NCBI GenBank assembly: GCA_032173965.1
Contig: CM063295.1
Location: 2,294,001-2,358,000, forward strand
Direction: 5' to 3'
Length of the DNA: 64,000 nt
Source of the DNA: Sitta carolinensis
Lineage: Eukaryota > Chordata > Aves > Passeriformes > Sittidae
The notes beneath the pieces are model-generated. The model searched no databases. It was given only the letters and a program-made list of their open reading frames with translations, and was not told the DNA's origin. Both the position numbers and the translations under genes were made by a program. Shown here piece by piece: positions 43,601 to 58,600 of this stretch; within the stretch, counting starts at the first letter, position 1, and each line of letters opens with the position of its first letter.

Positions 43601-46600
43601 AGGTGTTACATGGTTGTTTGCAGACTTCTCTCCCCTGGGTGAGAGGGGAAATGCCAGGGTAGTGAGAAGAACTTCCTGTTCCTTCCTGTCTCTTTTCCTG
43701 CTCCAGGACAGGCTGAGTCCAGCTGGTCCTGAGGTTCTGCTCTCAGACACAGTTGGGACTGTAGATTTGGGCAGTAGCACAGTGCTTCCCAGGTTTTGGT
43801 TATCCCTGCTGGTGACAAAATGCTGATTGGGAGGGAGACAGTCTGTAAGAGCAGTCACCTGTGGGCCTCAGTGTGGGGCTGGGCCTTCTCTCTGTACTTT
43901 GATCTTGCTCATGGCTCTTGTCCAGCGTGGGAGGCTGAGCCTCAGATTTGGTGTTTTCTTGGCAGAATTCCTAGGGTTAAGAAGGCAAACCGGTCATTTT
44001 CCTTGTGGAGCTGTGTCAGCCATGAGTGTAGCTGTTGACATTCCTAGGAGAGCAGAGGAGAAGGAGGATGGAGCAGGCAGCCCTGAGTGACCATGGCAGG
44101 TCCAGGGGAGGGGTGGCACAGACAGAGCACGAGGCTGGTATTTTTCACGTGGCCAAAAGCACAGGGGGCTGTTGGAGGCTGCACAGTTATTTTATATTTC
44201 TGTTCCTCTGCCGAACAAGTGCTGCAGTTGCCATGGGGAAGTTAGTGCTTGTCAGTGGGCAACACAATCACCAAGCAGAGATTTCTCAAACCGTGGTGCA
44301 GGGGCTTTGCTATTCCTGTCACACTGCTGCAGTTTTCTGACTCCTGTGTAACACCAATTGTTTAAGGAGCCCTAGCTTAGCCCCAGGCAGGGGATCATTC
44401 CTGCCTCTCATCTTTCCCTTTTGAGATTGTAGTGGACACGAAGCACCTGACTCCATCAAGACACTGTTACCTCTTGTGCCCCGTCCCTGTGGAAGCTCTC
44501 CCCTTGCTTGGCAGTTTGGTTGGAGAGCTGCTTGCCCACCTTGCAGGGTGCCTCTGATGCCATCCCAGTTAGGCAGGTTAGGAATTGGGCTTTCTATAAC
44601 CCCTGCCTGGCTGCCAGTGCCTCTCTAATGCCATTAAATGAGTCTTAACTAGGAAGCTTTTAACTGCAGCAGTCCTGGGCTGTGGGGAGCAGTGAGAACA
44701 ACGCTGCTTCAATCTCTTTAATAGCTTTGCCTTCTCCAGAGTGCCGAAAGCTCCTTACCTCCAGTTAGGGGGCTATTTATAACTTCTTGAAGAAGCAAAC
44801 TGCATATAATGATTACTGTGAACAAGTGTCATTCAGAACTTTTCTCTGCCTTTCAGGAATGCAAAGGTGAAAGAAAGCTTGCTGCAGTGATTGAGGCAGA
44901 GATGGATCTGTCCCTTAGCCACTGTTTCTCTGTTTTGTTTTCTGTACCCACTAGGACTTACCAAAAAAGAGGCAGCAGGTCCCTCACACATGAGCTGTAG
45001 GAACAGTCACACCTCTTTTATTCCTAGAAAGCTCCTGTTGTCTCTCTCTGACCCCTGGATCCTTCTCCTCAGATCTTCATGCTGCTCTGTGCCCCTGGAT
45101 CTGCTGAATCTCTCCCCTCTGCTTCCAAGCCCTGTAGCATCTCTGTGTGTCTCACTGAGCTGAGAAAAGGCAGATCTGTAAAGTGTGATGGCCATTACAG
45201 GCACATTCCTGGGGGATTATGTAGATCTGGTATAGGACTACACTCATCTCTGTTCAGTGACTGCAGTTCTCCTTGTTCTCTGCCAGGACTGAATTCCAGT
45301 CATAAGCACAGCAAGACTCAGAATTCTGATAGGATGTCCTCATTCAGGAATATTCCACCTAAGCATTGCAGTGTAGTATCTGCTAAGAGGGATGTGTTGA
45401 CTGAATTCCACCACCTCGCTTCCTTCACCAAAGTCCTGTTGTTTTAGCAAATTCCACCATTTCCTCCATCCCTTAGAAAACTGCCTCATTTCTAGGACAG
45501 CTCCATCTGTAGCAGCCACAGCCTGCAAGGTCAGAGTGCTTAAGAAAATCCATTTGAAAATGTGAGGGGTGTGTTTCCAATGAGAACAGCTCTGCAGAGC
45601 TCTGCAGTTCCATGTGCTGAGGCTTTACCGACGTGGTTTTGGGCTCTCTGAGGTGGGAACAGAGAGCCTCTTACAGACCCCAAGGCTCTGTGAGCACAGA
45701 GCTCACCTTCAACACCTGCACAAGGTGACAGGCAGGTGACAGGCACTTGGCTGTGCAGTTCTGCTCTGCTGCTGTGCCTTGTGTTGATGTGTGAGCTCGG
45801 AGCTGCAGCCCTGCTCCTTGCTGGTGCTTAATTTAGGGCTAGGACAGTTTAGAGGAAATGGTTTGAAATGTTTACAGAGCTGATGGCTGCTTCTGCTGGG
45901 GGAGGGAGTGTGCTTGCTGTTCTAGCATGGGAAAGCAGCGTAGTGGCTGCCAGAGCTTGGGCTGCTCCATTCCCTTTGTTGGGCTTTCATCTCTCTGTTG
46001 CTGTCATCCAAAATCACTGCCTGTGAAGCCACAAAATCACCAGTTTGCTGGGTTTGGGAGGAGTTAAAATGACTGCAAACACCACTCCTCCCTGCACCAG
46101 CTCCTGGTATCTCTGAGCAGATCTCTCCTGCCTCACCAGTTACAAACAGCCTGGAACAAGGACTGGGCTGTGCTGGGGCTCCAGTCAGGACTGTGCTGCA
46201 GCAGATCAGTGCAGATGCACCCTTGTGTCCCACAAAGCCTGGGGCAGGTGGGGAGCAGGTCCCCCTCCCCTGTGGGCCCAGGCTGCAGCAGAGAGGGTGA
46301 CCTGCACTGCAGCATCTGAGTCACTTGGGCTTGAGGAAGCAGGAGATGGACAGGTGGAGATAGAGGGGTAAATCTGGCTGTACTTTAGCAAGTCTTAGGT
46401 GGAATTAAACCTACAGAATTGTGCCATGGATTGCAGGGATGGGCTACACAGTTTCCAATGGTTGCATGATCTTTAACAAACTAAGCCCAGGACCCAGAAA
46501 TATCAATGCATCTCAAATAACCTGTGGCCCAAGGAAGGAAGTGCACAATCTTTTAGTTCTCTTTGCAGCAGAATAAGAGCATATCCTGTATCAAAATGGG

Positions 46601-49600
46601 AAATTCAAAGTAGATGAAAGGCAGTACTTTTCTGGACAGTGGGTACTTAAACCCTCAATGGGTGGAGGCTGAGCCTGTGGTTTTCCAAAGGAAAGCTCAG
46701 GCTCCCTGCTTTGGACAACTTCCGTGTGGTATGCCAAGACTACCTCGTGTTCACAGGCATCAGTTTTATTCTGGTTTTTCATCTGCTGGTTGTTGCTGCT
46801 GCAGATGCTTTCACGATTCTAAACCAGAATGTTGCTCTAGTACAGCTGCTGTCCTGGTCTTGTGAATTATAAGTCTTTAATCAAGGTATTTAAATAGCAG
46901 TAAGCACATTTGCTAATCAGACATTTTGGAATTTTATTACCTTATCAACTGGTGAAAGCAGCATGTCTTTATAATATAGTCAGTGTTCTTCTGATGCCCC
47001 GTTGAGGTTTTACACTGAAATAAATGTTTCAAGTGTTTGTTTTGCAACAAAGCAAAGTGAAAGACACAATAGTTGAGCCAGGTACCTCTAACTGGGAGCA
47101 TTCCTTCCGATGCAGTCATGGCAGAGGCAGCAGTTAATGGCTGCTTAATGGGCTGTTAGGTGTAAGGAAGCTCTGAAACACTTTAGATTGGACTCAGGTA
47201 ATGAGCAAAGCTAAACTAATCTTATACAGCAGGACTCTGCAAACATCCAGCACCCTCACCACAGGGTTAGAACAAAGGGCACAGAAGGCACAAAGGTGCA
47301 GGTCAGCAGGAGCTTTGGTACCTGGGAGGTCTCCACACATAAAATGTGCTAAAAACGAATTTCAGCTGATGTCTCTTTGGGGTAAATGTTACTGAGTTTA
47401 GTTCAACATTTGTGGCCACCAGCTCTTCATAGTCTGAAGGTTTGGAGCCTCTTAGTTGTCTTTTATAGGGGATGATCTGGGGGAGGATTTTTACTCTGTA
47501 CCCTAAGTAGAGTAGAAAGTAAGAGGAGAAATTCACCCAGGTGGTGGATCTGCTGAGCAACAGCAGGTCTTCTGTAATTAACCTTCAGCTAATGAAGGAC
47601 CAGCACACTGAACTCTGTGTCTTGGTCTCTCCAAGCCGTAGAGAAACTGGACTTTGGCACATGAAACTCTGAGCATATCCCTCACATTTTGTAATTTGAG
47701 AAGCCCCACATACAATTAGCTTTGTGCTGTTTCAAATAGCTCTCCTGTGGCTCTGGTGAGCCTGACAAAGCTTTTCTTGCAGGCTGAAGAGAGGGCTAGA
47801 ACTGTGTGCAGGGGAAGAAAGGTTGTAGTGCTGATAGTGAAGCAAAGGCTGGATGGTGCTGGGTAGAAGGTGTTGCAGGGGTTGGGTGGTGCCGTGGTGG
47901 TTCCTGGTGAAGACGCCCAGCAGTGAGCATTTGTGAAGAGCAGTAGAAGTTTCATCAGCTGCTTCCTTGGATTTCATGGAGCTGGAGCTGCCAGCACTTG
48001 TGTGGGCCCATGGCTGGAGCAGCCTGTGGTGGGCTTCTCATGGACAGGTTCAGTTGCTTCCCATGAGTTGCAGAGTTCCTGCTCTGCAGAGCTCAGCTCT
48101 TGTCTCTCCTCCGCTGCCGCTTTATTTCTGTTCCCCCGAGCAGCTCCGTGTGGTGAAGGGAGCCAAAGGGCAGCTGCAGGAAACATGGACACGGCAAGGA
48201 TGGGTTGAATCTTGATTCTGTCTTCATGCTAATCCACCCAGGTGTTTTCCTACAGTAGAGAATGTCTGTTTGCCAGGAGCTTTGCTTTCTGCTCTCCCTG
48301 TCAGCATCCTGGCGGTTCTGAGCCCTGCTTTCTTTGTTCATGAGAATCACCCTCATCAAAGCAGTCTCCAGGAATTGTCATTAAGCATTCTGCAGTAAGT
48401 TTGGCAGGGCATTAGGCATTCAATAGCCAAGTAAATTTATGGGGTAAGGATATATATATTTTTTTAACACACTGGAATTTGGGAATGACATGTTGTGCTA
48501 TAAATAGAAGTGGATCAGAGTTCTGTTCAGGGTCTGGCATGAAGAAAAACTGAACCAGATGCTGAAAGCTGTTCTTTCTGGATTTTCCTTCCCTGGGGGA
48601 AGGGACCATGTCAGATTCCTGAGATTTTGCCATATGCTGTTTGTTTTTCTTGGCTTTTGATCTCTTGCTGTTGAGATCTTCCTGGGCATCATCCCTCTTC
48701 TCAGCCAAGTGGGCTGACTGGCCCTACTGTATTCCACCAAGGGAAGGGGGTTGCTGTGCTGTGACTTGTGGAGGTGCAGGAAAATGCTTTACCCACATGG
48801 CACCTCACCAGCTGAACAGTCCAATCCTTCAGTGCAGTTAAACACTACATTAAGAAATACATACTGACATTAACTTACTTTGGTAGAAATAAGCCCAGTA
48901 AATGCTCCATGCGTGGCAGAGGTCACTCTGGCACCTCACCTCCAAACCACCTAGCAGCTGCCAGCTGTGTTGCAGCTGATTTTGCTGACCCTGCATACCA
49001 AATTCCACCCTTGATAAGGCACTGGGAATGTGTGAGCCCACTCTGGATGTGCCAGCTGCTGTCAGCTGCCATAACCATGCTCACAGGTACTCAGGTAGAG
49101 CTGAGTCCTTCATGTGAATGAGAATCACATCTCACTTGGCTGCTTTTCACCTCGGAGAGTGGCACGAAGAACATTTAGCAGTGGCTTCTTGGGATGCTTG
49201 TGTCAGGTAGAGAAGCTGCCGGGATTTGGGAGGGGGAATGGCACTTTTTTCTTAGGAGTGGCATCGTGGAGGGCAGTAGCCTGCCCTTTGCTCCTGTGGA
49301 AAATGTGTGTGAATCAAGTCTGAAAACACATTGGCAACAGAATGGGAAATATTTTTGCTGGGGTCCTGTTGTGAGAGGGTGGCCGTTTCTAGCTGGGGTT
49401 TGCTGTTACCTTTGTTGCCTTGGGGTGTCATGCAAATTGAAGTTGCAGCCAGGTTTGAGACTTGCTGCAGCCTTTTCTGGGTGGTGCTGCTGCAGTCATT
49501 GCTGCCTGAGATGTGTGAGCTGCAGGGAGATGTTTATCTGCATGCAGCAGTGCAGTTCTTAGTAACCTGGGGATGACAAGGAGCTGTGTTCCCCTGAAAC

Positions 49601-52600
49601 TTGGACAGAGCACCACAAAATGTAACCAGGGCATTGTATTTTGGCTGGGATTAGGCTGTTCCCATGGGAATGCAGTACCCAGCTCTCCTGGACGTTGACA
49701 GCTTCATAGTCACATCATGGAGCATAGGGTGAGAAGGGGAGAAAGGCAGAGCAGATGGAGATCAGTTCCTGTAATGCTTGTAGACAAGGGCCTGCATTAC
49801 CTGAGAGTTAAGGGATTCACCACTCTGCTGCCGATTGCCAGTGTTGGTTCCACATCTGCAGATTGCAAACAAGCTGCTTCTCACTGCTCCTCAAGCCCCC
49901 CTCAGACCCGTGCAGGAATGGAGGGTGTCTCTGTGCATGACATCTGGCACTGTGGGGCTGTGGCTGGCTTGACATTTCTTTCCTGCACTGCCATCCTGTG
50001 CTTTTTAGAGGGATGTAGAATCCAGCCTGTCCTGGCATGGCTTTGTCTTTTCTTGAGAAATGGCCAGAGTCTCTGAGCTTCCTGGTGGTTTGTAGGCAGC
50101 TGTGGCTGCCCCTGGAGCCTGGTGCCCTCTGAGTCTGTGTCCCTGGCCATGGGCAGATGCAGTCACAGCTGAAAGTCTGCTGTTGCATTTGCTACTCAGA
50201 GGGGAATGAGAGAGTAGGAGTTGGAGGCAGAAGTTGCTTGGGTGCTGTTTGCTGGAACAATGATTCCCTACTGATATTTCAGCTGCAATTGCTGTTTCTT
50301 TTCAGGATACAGGTATTGGGATGACCCAGGAGGAGCTGATTTCTAACCTTGGTACCATTGCTCGATCAGGCTCAAAGGTAACTTGGGATGAGGACCCTTC
50401 TCTCCTTCTTAGAAAACTCTTCTCCAGTTACAGCCACTTTTGTTCCCCCAGTAATCTTTCATTCTGTTTTGTCCCTTGGCCCTCAGCCCAGCTGTGAAGT
50501 TACACCCCTCTTGGAAGGTGAAACCTGCCTGTGCAGTCTTCTGGGTTTCAATGGTTTCTGCTTTGCTGTGGGGGGCCCAGGGAGCCCAGGCAGTGCTGAT
50601 GTGCTCTGTATGTAGCACTGCTGCACCCACTGCCCTCACTCCAAACACCCTCCCACCCAGCCATCCCTACAGAGAGGCACCCACCCACTTGGCATTTACC
50701 CCATGTCCAGGGGAGCAGCAGCTCTGTCCCCACTGCAAGGTGTTGTACATGTGTACCTGATTTTTGTTTTCATCTCTGGAAGCACCATTTTAAGGTTTCT
50801 CACTCCTGACTGACTGAGCTCTCGCTTCTTTCCCTTTTACTGCTCTAAGCAGTGCTCCCCTTTTCCAGAGGTGCAGTCCCTGTGGGGAAACTCTTTTCCT
50901 TGGGAACCTTCCTCAGAGCACTGATGCTGGAGCATGGGGTGAGGGTGCTGGACTGCCAGGCTGCAGTGCCTGAGGAACCCAGCTGGGGATTGATCACAAC
51001 CTCCAGCAATACCTGAAGTCACCATGTGCTGGTTTGTGTCTCCTTTGTTCCTGCAGGCTTTTCTAGAAGCTCTGCAGAGCCAAGCTGAAGCCAGCAGTAA
51101 AATCATCGGCCAGTTTGGAGTGGGCTTCTATTCAGCCTTCATGGTGGCTGATAAAGTGGAGGTGTTCTCGCAGTCAGCAGAGCCAGGCAGCCCGGGCTAC
51201 CACTGGTCATCTGATGGGTGAGGCTGCAGAGTGGGGGGCTGTATCCAGACCAGGCATGGCCTGAAAGCTGTGCAAAGACAGGGCTTGTGTGTTCTCTCAG
51301 AACCTGGCTGACTGGTTTAGGTCCTGCTCAAGTTATACACGATACCAAAGCATGGCCAAATGTGCCAGTGTGGAAACTGCAAGGACAGAGTTGGTTTGTC
51401 AGAGGAGGCATGCTGTGGACAGAGTACCTGCCTCTCCTGTTCCATCCCTGCTGGCTGGCAGTCAGCTCAGGGGGCCCCACCAGGACAAACTGAACCTCTG
51501 CTCTAACCATGCTCTGAGGTGCGGCTCTGCTGCAGAGAGCAGAGCTTGTGCAGTGCTGGGGTCTGCAGGCACATCTCCCCATAGCTCACAGCTCTGTGCT
51601 CATCCTTTACTTTTTGCTTAAGTTGCAAACATTTGTGATGGCAAAACTGTGGGCTGCTGGACATGTTGAAATTGGAGCTTCTGAGGGTGACAAGCTCAGC
51701 ATCCCCTTAAAATTTCTTCAGAATAAAGAATTCACTATATTATTTAAAATCTTGTGTAAACTGAGACACTAGACTGGTTTGGGGTTTCAGTAGCTAGTGT
51801 CTTTGCAGAGCAGGGGTCCTGGGTCTGGAGTGTCTGTGGGGAAACCAGCCACATGTTTTTTGGGGTTTCTCAGAGGCACAAGGAGCTTTCAGACATTCAG
51901 GAGGTTTTTGCCTTTTCCTCTTGGCCTTGAAGTGTTGTGTGTGCTCTTAGTTGAACAAACAATTTATCTGTCCTATCATGGGTGTACCTGAGGCACAAAC
52001 TGACACAGTGTTTGTTTCTAATCCTAGTTCAGGGATGTTTGAGATTGCAGAAGCATCTGGGGTCAGAGCTGGGACGAAGATTATCATACACCTCAAAGAA
52101 GACTGCAAAGAGTTTGCAAATGAAGACCGAGTCAAGGGTGAGTAGAGGAGGGGAATGCTGTTACCCCTGGGGCTCTGTGTTGGTGCCCACAGATGGGAGG
52201 TGAATTTACAGGTTTTTTCCTCTCCTGCAACTCCTTTCACCAGCTGTTACTGATGTGTGTTTCTACAAAGGTGATCCTTCTGTGTCTTCTTTCCATTCCA
52301 GAGGTGGTGACAAAATACAGCAACTTCATCAGCTTCCCCCTGTACCTCAATGGGAGAAGAATTAACACTTTACAGGTGAGGTGGAGTCTACAGGCAGGGA
52401 CTCATGGAGATGAACCACCGTAATGCTCCACTGGTGACAGGAAACAGCATAAAGCTGCTGCTGTCCCTGGAAATCAGGGGAGGATTGCCCAGGATATCAC
52501 AGACCTTGCAGTGATCAGTTAATTAGAACAAAAGGAGACAATCCAGTTGAAGTCATACCTGCAACAGCTTGTTTGCATTAATTGTGGAAAATTCTTGGAG

Positions 52601-55600
52601 ATCAGCAAGATCTGTATCTTCCCTTATCCTGAATTATTATTTCAGTGCTTTCTGATGCTTATTCTGGTTCAGGCCATGTGATGTGTTAGTGCTTTAGGGA
52701 TTGCTCATATTGCTGGTGTGCTGACACCTCTCACTGCAGCTCTTTCTGTCCTAGACGTGGAATAGCCACTGGCAGGGAGTGGTTGGGGTTTTTAGCAGCT
52801 CAGCGCACAGTCTGCTTTATTCCCAGCTCCTAGCTGAGCACAGCTTGATGCTGGCATTTTCTGACCACTGGCATTATACTGCAGCCAGATCCATTTTACT
52901 CAGATGTTCTTGACCCAATTGCAGGCATCACTTGGGAGAAATTAATTATCTTTAAAACAGAAACCTATCAGTCATTTTCCTCCAGCATCTCCTCTTCTGA
53001 TTGTTTAAAGCTTTCTCACCTAAGAGTTCAGGTAGACAGCATGTGTGTGGCTTTTTTTGTTTCCTGGAATGTGGCACTGACTGCACAAACTTCCAAGACT
53101 GTACTTAAACATTTTACCATGTTAATTTATCAAAGGTTCTGTAATTGGTATTATTAGTCACTGATTATTTATTTGGATTCCTGCATAACAGTGTTTCTGT
53201 TCCAAAGGCTTTCTAGCTGTGCCCTTAAATTACAAACCCAGAAATAGCTTTAGACAGCTGTTTGCTCTCTCTACCTGACAATCAATAGAACAGGCTCCCT
53301 GGAGAAGAGCAGTAGTAGAGCAATGGGTGAAATGCCCTTAATAGACTCATGGACTTTTATCTTCTTATCAGAAAGTCTTGTTTTCCCTTGGGTTACAGAA
53401 ACAACTGTATTCTCATTATGCTCCCATTTCCTGTCTTTTCTTTATCCAGGAAAAGATTCATTTATTTTCCACACATCAGCATCAGTTCACTGAAAACAGA
53501 GCCACAGTTGGTTTGCTGGTGGGGTTCTCCTCGACGAGCTCCTGAATGCTCACAGCATGGAGCTCTGGGCTTCTCTGGTCTAACTGGGATAACTGTTAGC
53601 TACAAGTGAGCCCCTGAGAATGCAGCACTTTCCCTAACACAGCTACTCTAGAACACCTTAGCTCCTGTGATCCTGCAAACCCTCCAGGACACTTGTGTGT
53701 GCTGGAAATGAGGGGAAGCCACCTGTGGAACAAGGCTCTGAGGCAAAGGAATCCTTAAGGATTTCAGGGCTGCCAGGGACCTGAAACCCTTGGGCTCTGA
53801 GGGTGGGCTGGATGTTTATATTGTCCCCAGAAATCACTCCTGTCACTTGTTTGGGCTTTAGTGGCAAAAGAGAGGCAGTGACTGAAATGGGCTTCACCCA
53901 GCTGGAAACACACAGTTCTTTGTTGAGTCTCACATCTTTGCTAGGTGCAAGACTTTTGCTGACGTACTGAAAACTGAAACATGCTGTGAACATGGGCTGA
54001 GTGCTTCAGAAAGCACTGGGGGGTTAGAGCAGCAGCAGGTGGAAGCTAGAGCTCATTGCTTCAGTGCATGTGTTCGTGTGGGAAACAGTGCTGGAGCAGT
54101 GACACTGCATTGGCTCACAAAACATCTCCCAAGCTGCTGAACAAATCAGCAAAAAACAGGCAGTGCAGGAGCTGCTTCACAAGCTCTTAGCTGAGACAGT
54201 GACCTCCATCACAGAGGCAGGTTGGTTGCAAAAGGCTCACTTAAAACTTTGGGTTTTCCTTTGCTTGCTGCTCAGGCTTTGAGTACTTGACCAGTACTGC
54301 CAGTCAGTTGAGCTGTGGGATCTTTGGCAAGTGCCAAAGGAGGTTAGCCAAATCCCTTTTGTTTTGGGCTAAACAAAACAAAAAATATATAGGGCAGCTG
54401 CCCTGTATATGTTGCAGGGCAAGAGTTACCTGTGAGGGGTGGCCCAAGGCCAGATTTGTTAGTCCATGGTAACGTGCCTGAGCCACATCTTGCTCCCAGA
54501 CTGTGCAGAGTCTGTTCGAAAGGTTCTGTTTCCCTGCTCCAGCATCCTGGATGCCACAGAGCTGATGGGCACTGTTCTCCCTGCTCCTCCACAGGCTCTG
54601 TGGATGCTGGACCCCAAGGACATCAGTGAGTGGCAGCACGAGGAGTTTTACCGCTTCATAGCACAGGCCTTCGACAAGCCCCGCTACGTCCTGCACTACA
54701 AGACCGATGCGCCCCTCAACATCCGCAGCATCTTCTACGTGCCCGAGCAAGTACGTGTCCTGTCCTGGGAACAGGGGGCATCTTCCCAGCTGCTCTGAGA
54801 GGGGACAGTGGGAGAGCTCCTTAGGGAAAGGAGGCAGATGTGGCTGCAGGGGGGAATGTGCAGTGTGGCATCTCTGCCATGGGCTGGGTGCCGCAGGGTC
54901 ATTGGGATACTGAGCCACGACAGGAGCGGGGGGATGGCTCAGGTAGGTCCCTAGGGAAGAGAGCCAAGATTTCAGCTCTCATTGGGTTCACATTGTAGGA
55001 AAGACCCCAGTGTGACATGGGCACCCTGCACAGTGCTGGTGTTACCTCCTGTCTCTTTTCCTGCAGAAGCCATCCATGTTTGACATCAGCAGGGAAATGG
55101 GCTCCAGTGTTGCCCTCTACAGCCGCAAAATCCTCATCCAAACCAAAGCTGCAGACATCCTGCCTAAGTGGCTGCGCTTCCTTAGAGGTGTGTGGGACCA
55201 GGAATAGAGGGTTGTGGACAATGGCCTCCACAGGGATGAAGCAGGGCTGTCCTCCTGGGCCTGGCACTTGTGTTTGCATCACTGTTCAAGGGTTGCTCTG
55301 TGTTCCAGGTGTTGTGGACAGTGAGGATATACCCCTGAATCTCAGCAGGGAGCTGCTGCAGGAGAGTGCCCTGATCAGGTAAGCAAGAGTGTCTCTGGAC
55401 TGACATACAAGGAAAAGATGTAAAACCATGAGGGAAGGGGGACAGTGGACTTAATACAACCCTGCACAGAGAGATGTTCACCTGAAATGTCTTGTCTTCC
55501 TCTAGCAGCTGTCTTTAAAAAGGCTTGTTCCTCCTGCAGGAAGCTCCGTGATGTTTTGCAAAAGAGGTTGATCAAGTTCTTCATTGACCAGAGCAAGAAG

Positions 55601-58600
55601 GACCCTGAGAAATATGCCAAATTCTTTGAGGAGTATGGGGTATTCATGAGAGAGGGAATTGTTACGATAGCAGAGCAGGATGTCAAGGTATGAGGAGTCT
55701 TGAAACACTGCAGCTGATGGGAAAGATTACCATGAGCTGGGATGAGGGAGACTACTACTTCCCCATGGAACTTGCATGCCCTTGTGTTCCTGGGTTCTAC
55801 CAAGACCTGTGGATTCTCTAGTGCCTAAACTTTCACTCTTTCTGACTGGTGCTGCTTCCCATTTATTTTGAGACCCTGCAGAGTCTCTTTACCTGCACTG
55901 TTGTCAGCCCTCCCTCATGCAATGTCAACTACAACAGGCAATAAAGGTGGGCCTAATTCCCATTTCCAGGAGCTTGACCTACATCCTGTCATGGTCACTT
56001 TTCTGCTCTTTAATATCTGGAGCAGGAAGGATTCAGAATCCCCTGAGCCTACAAAAGGGCTGCCAAGAGGAATCCTTGGGGCTGGGAGTGGAGCTCAGGC
56101 CAGGCCCTGAGCTGACAGGAGCACGTCTCTTGCAGGAGGACATCGCGAAGCTGCTGCGCTACGAGTCGTCGGCGCTGCCCGCGGGGCAGCTGACCAGCCT
56201 GGGCGAGTACAGCTCGCGCATGAAGGCGGGCAGCAGGAACATCTACTACCTGTGTGCCCCCAGCCGGCACCTGGCCGAGCACTCCCCCTACTTCGAGGCC
56301 ATGAAGAAGAAGGACATGGAGGTGGGCGAGCACCGGTGCCACGGCCAGGGGAACACCACTGCAGCAGTGGTCAGGGCTGGCTCTCAGAGCTGAGCAGGGC
56401 ACTGAGGCCTGTGATAGAGCCCTGCCAGTGTGGTGCCTTTGCCTGGCCCCCTCTACCTCTGCTCAGGCTGTGGCATGAGGCCAGGAGGGACCTGTCAACA
56501 CTCTTAACCACAACGTTAAAAAAAACCAGTCAGCTGTTAGGAGTATCCAAAGGAGGGCCATAAGAATGGTGAAGGGCCTGGAGCAGAAGCCATATGAGGA
56601 GCAGCTGAGGACACTTGGTCTGTTCAGCTGGAGAAAAGGAGACTGAGGGGAGACCTTACTGTGGTCTTCAGCATCCTCACAAGGGGCAGGAGAGGGGCAG
56701 GTATCAATCTCCTCACTCTCATCACCAGTGGCAGGACCCAAGGGAATGGCTGGAGCTGAGTCAGGAGGTTTAGGTTGGGTATCAGGAGAAAGTTTTCACC
56801 CAGAGATGTCAGGCACTGGGACAGGCTCCCCAGGGAAGTGCTCACAGCACCAAGCCTGTCTGAGTTCAGGAAGCATTTGGACAATGCTCTCAGGCACAGG
56901 GTGGGATTGTTGGGGTGTGCTGCACAGGGCCAAGAGTTGGGACACAGTGATCCTGATGGGTCCCCTACAACTCAGCATATTCTGTGATTTAGTACTTGTA
57001 CAGACATGTGGTTCTTATATCTGTTTCTACCTTTGCTGGACCCCAGTGCAGGAGCCTGGGAGCTGCTGTGCAGGGCTGTAGTGGTGTTACAGTTGTCCTC
57101 CGTGGGCAGGTGGCCCTCTCAGGACTGGAGTCAGTGCTGGTTCTCACTTTCCCTGGGCAGCAGGAAACCTCCAAGGGTTTGCTTTCATGTCAGGCCCTGA
57201 GTGATAGTCACTGTGAGGTTGAACCTGTGAGTTTCCTGTGTGATGTTCCTGCTGTTTGGTCCAGAGCTGCCTTGGGAAGGAGGGAGTGCTGTTACATCCC
57301 AAACAATGTGTTACTGTCCCTTTGTTGGCACAGGTGCTGTTCTGCTATGAGCAGTTCGATGAGCTGACACTCTTGCACCTCCGGGAGTTTGACAAGAAGA
57401 AGCTGATCTCTGTGGAGACAGACATTGTTGTTGATCACTATAAGGAAGAGAAGTTTGAGGAGAGCCGCCCAGGTACTGTGATACCCCTGGTCCCTCACAC
57501 ACACTGTCCTGCTCCCTGAGCAACCAGTGAGGGGACACCTTCCTCCTCTGCTCTCCCATCCTCCCATTCTCATGGTCTGAGGCAACTTAGAGTTTTTGCA
57601 TATTTGTTTTATCTCACATGACCAAAGTTAAATGGAATGTCATGTGTGGAGTTACCATGATTTTATTTCAACCCCATGCATACATCTGGTGCCCAGACAG
57701 AAGCAGACAGCCCCTGGCAAGGCATGAGCCTGCCCTCTCCGGGTATGGCACCGTCTGGGATGAGGATATGTAGGTGTGTGCTGAGTGGTGCTGCAGTCCC
57801 ATTCCCACAAGAGAACTGATAAATGGATGTGTGAAATGGAAGTGGAAATGGAAACTCAGCTCACTGTCCATTGCACACTATAGATGCATGCTCAGATGTG
57901 CCTCTTTCCCTGCCAGCTGGAGAACGTCTGACAGAGAAGGAGGCTGAGGATCTGATGGCCTGGATGAGGAATGCCTTGGGCTCTCGAGTCACTGGAGTGA
58001 AGGTGGGTATTCTGTGTCTGTGTAACTGAGTACAGGAGATCCACGGAGGTAATGATCTAGGGGAAAACAATGATTGATTAGGGACCTGCTGCCACAGATT
58101 TTTCTTTGGACTCTGTGAAGTCATTCTTCCTCTGTGCCTCCTGTGTGTAAATGGTGTGGATGCTGGCATTTGTCATTGGATGGTCACTGTGGCAGCAGAA
58201 GAACCACATCTCACATCTCAGTATTAAGCAAAGCCCATATTGCAGTCAATGCTCAGGTTACCAAAGCAGGCTGGTGACTTTTCTTGCTTGTGGACTAGAG
58301 AGGTCTATTGGCAAGGAATACTTTGGGTCCAGCTGCAGCCCACTGCCTGTGAACTATGGGGCCATTTGAGCCCCATCTTTCCTGCTAGTTTAGGCAGCTC
58401 CTGTGGGATGGGAATGAATCATGTGGAAGCTTAGTGTGGATCAGTGCTGAGGAGACTCCCAAGCCCTCAGCCTTTCCCCCCTCTGAGACGTGCACTGTGC
58501 AGGGCAGCCCTGACTGGTGCTTGTGGCGCAGGTGACGACGCGGCTGGACACGCACCCTGCCATGATCACCGTGCTGGAGATGGGCGCTGCCCGCCACTTC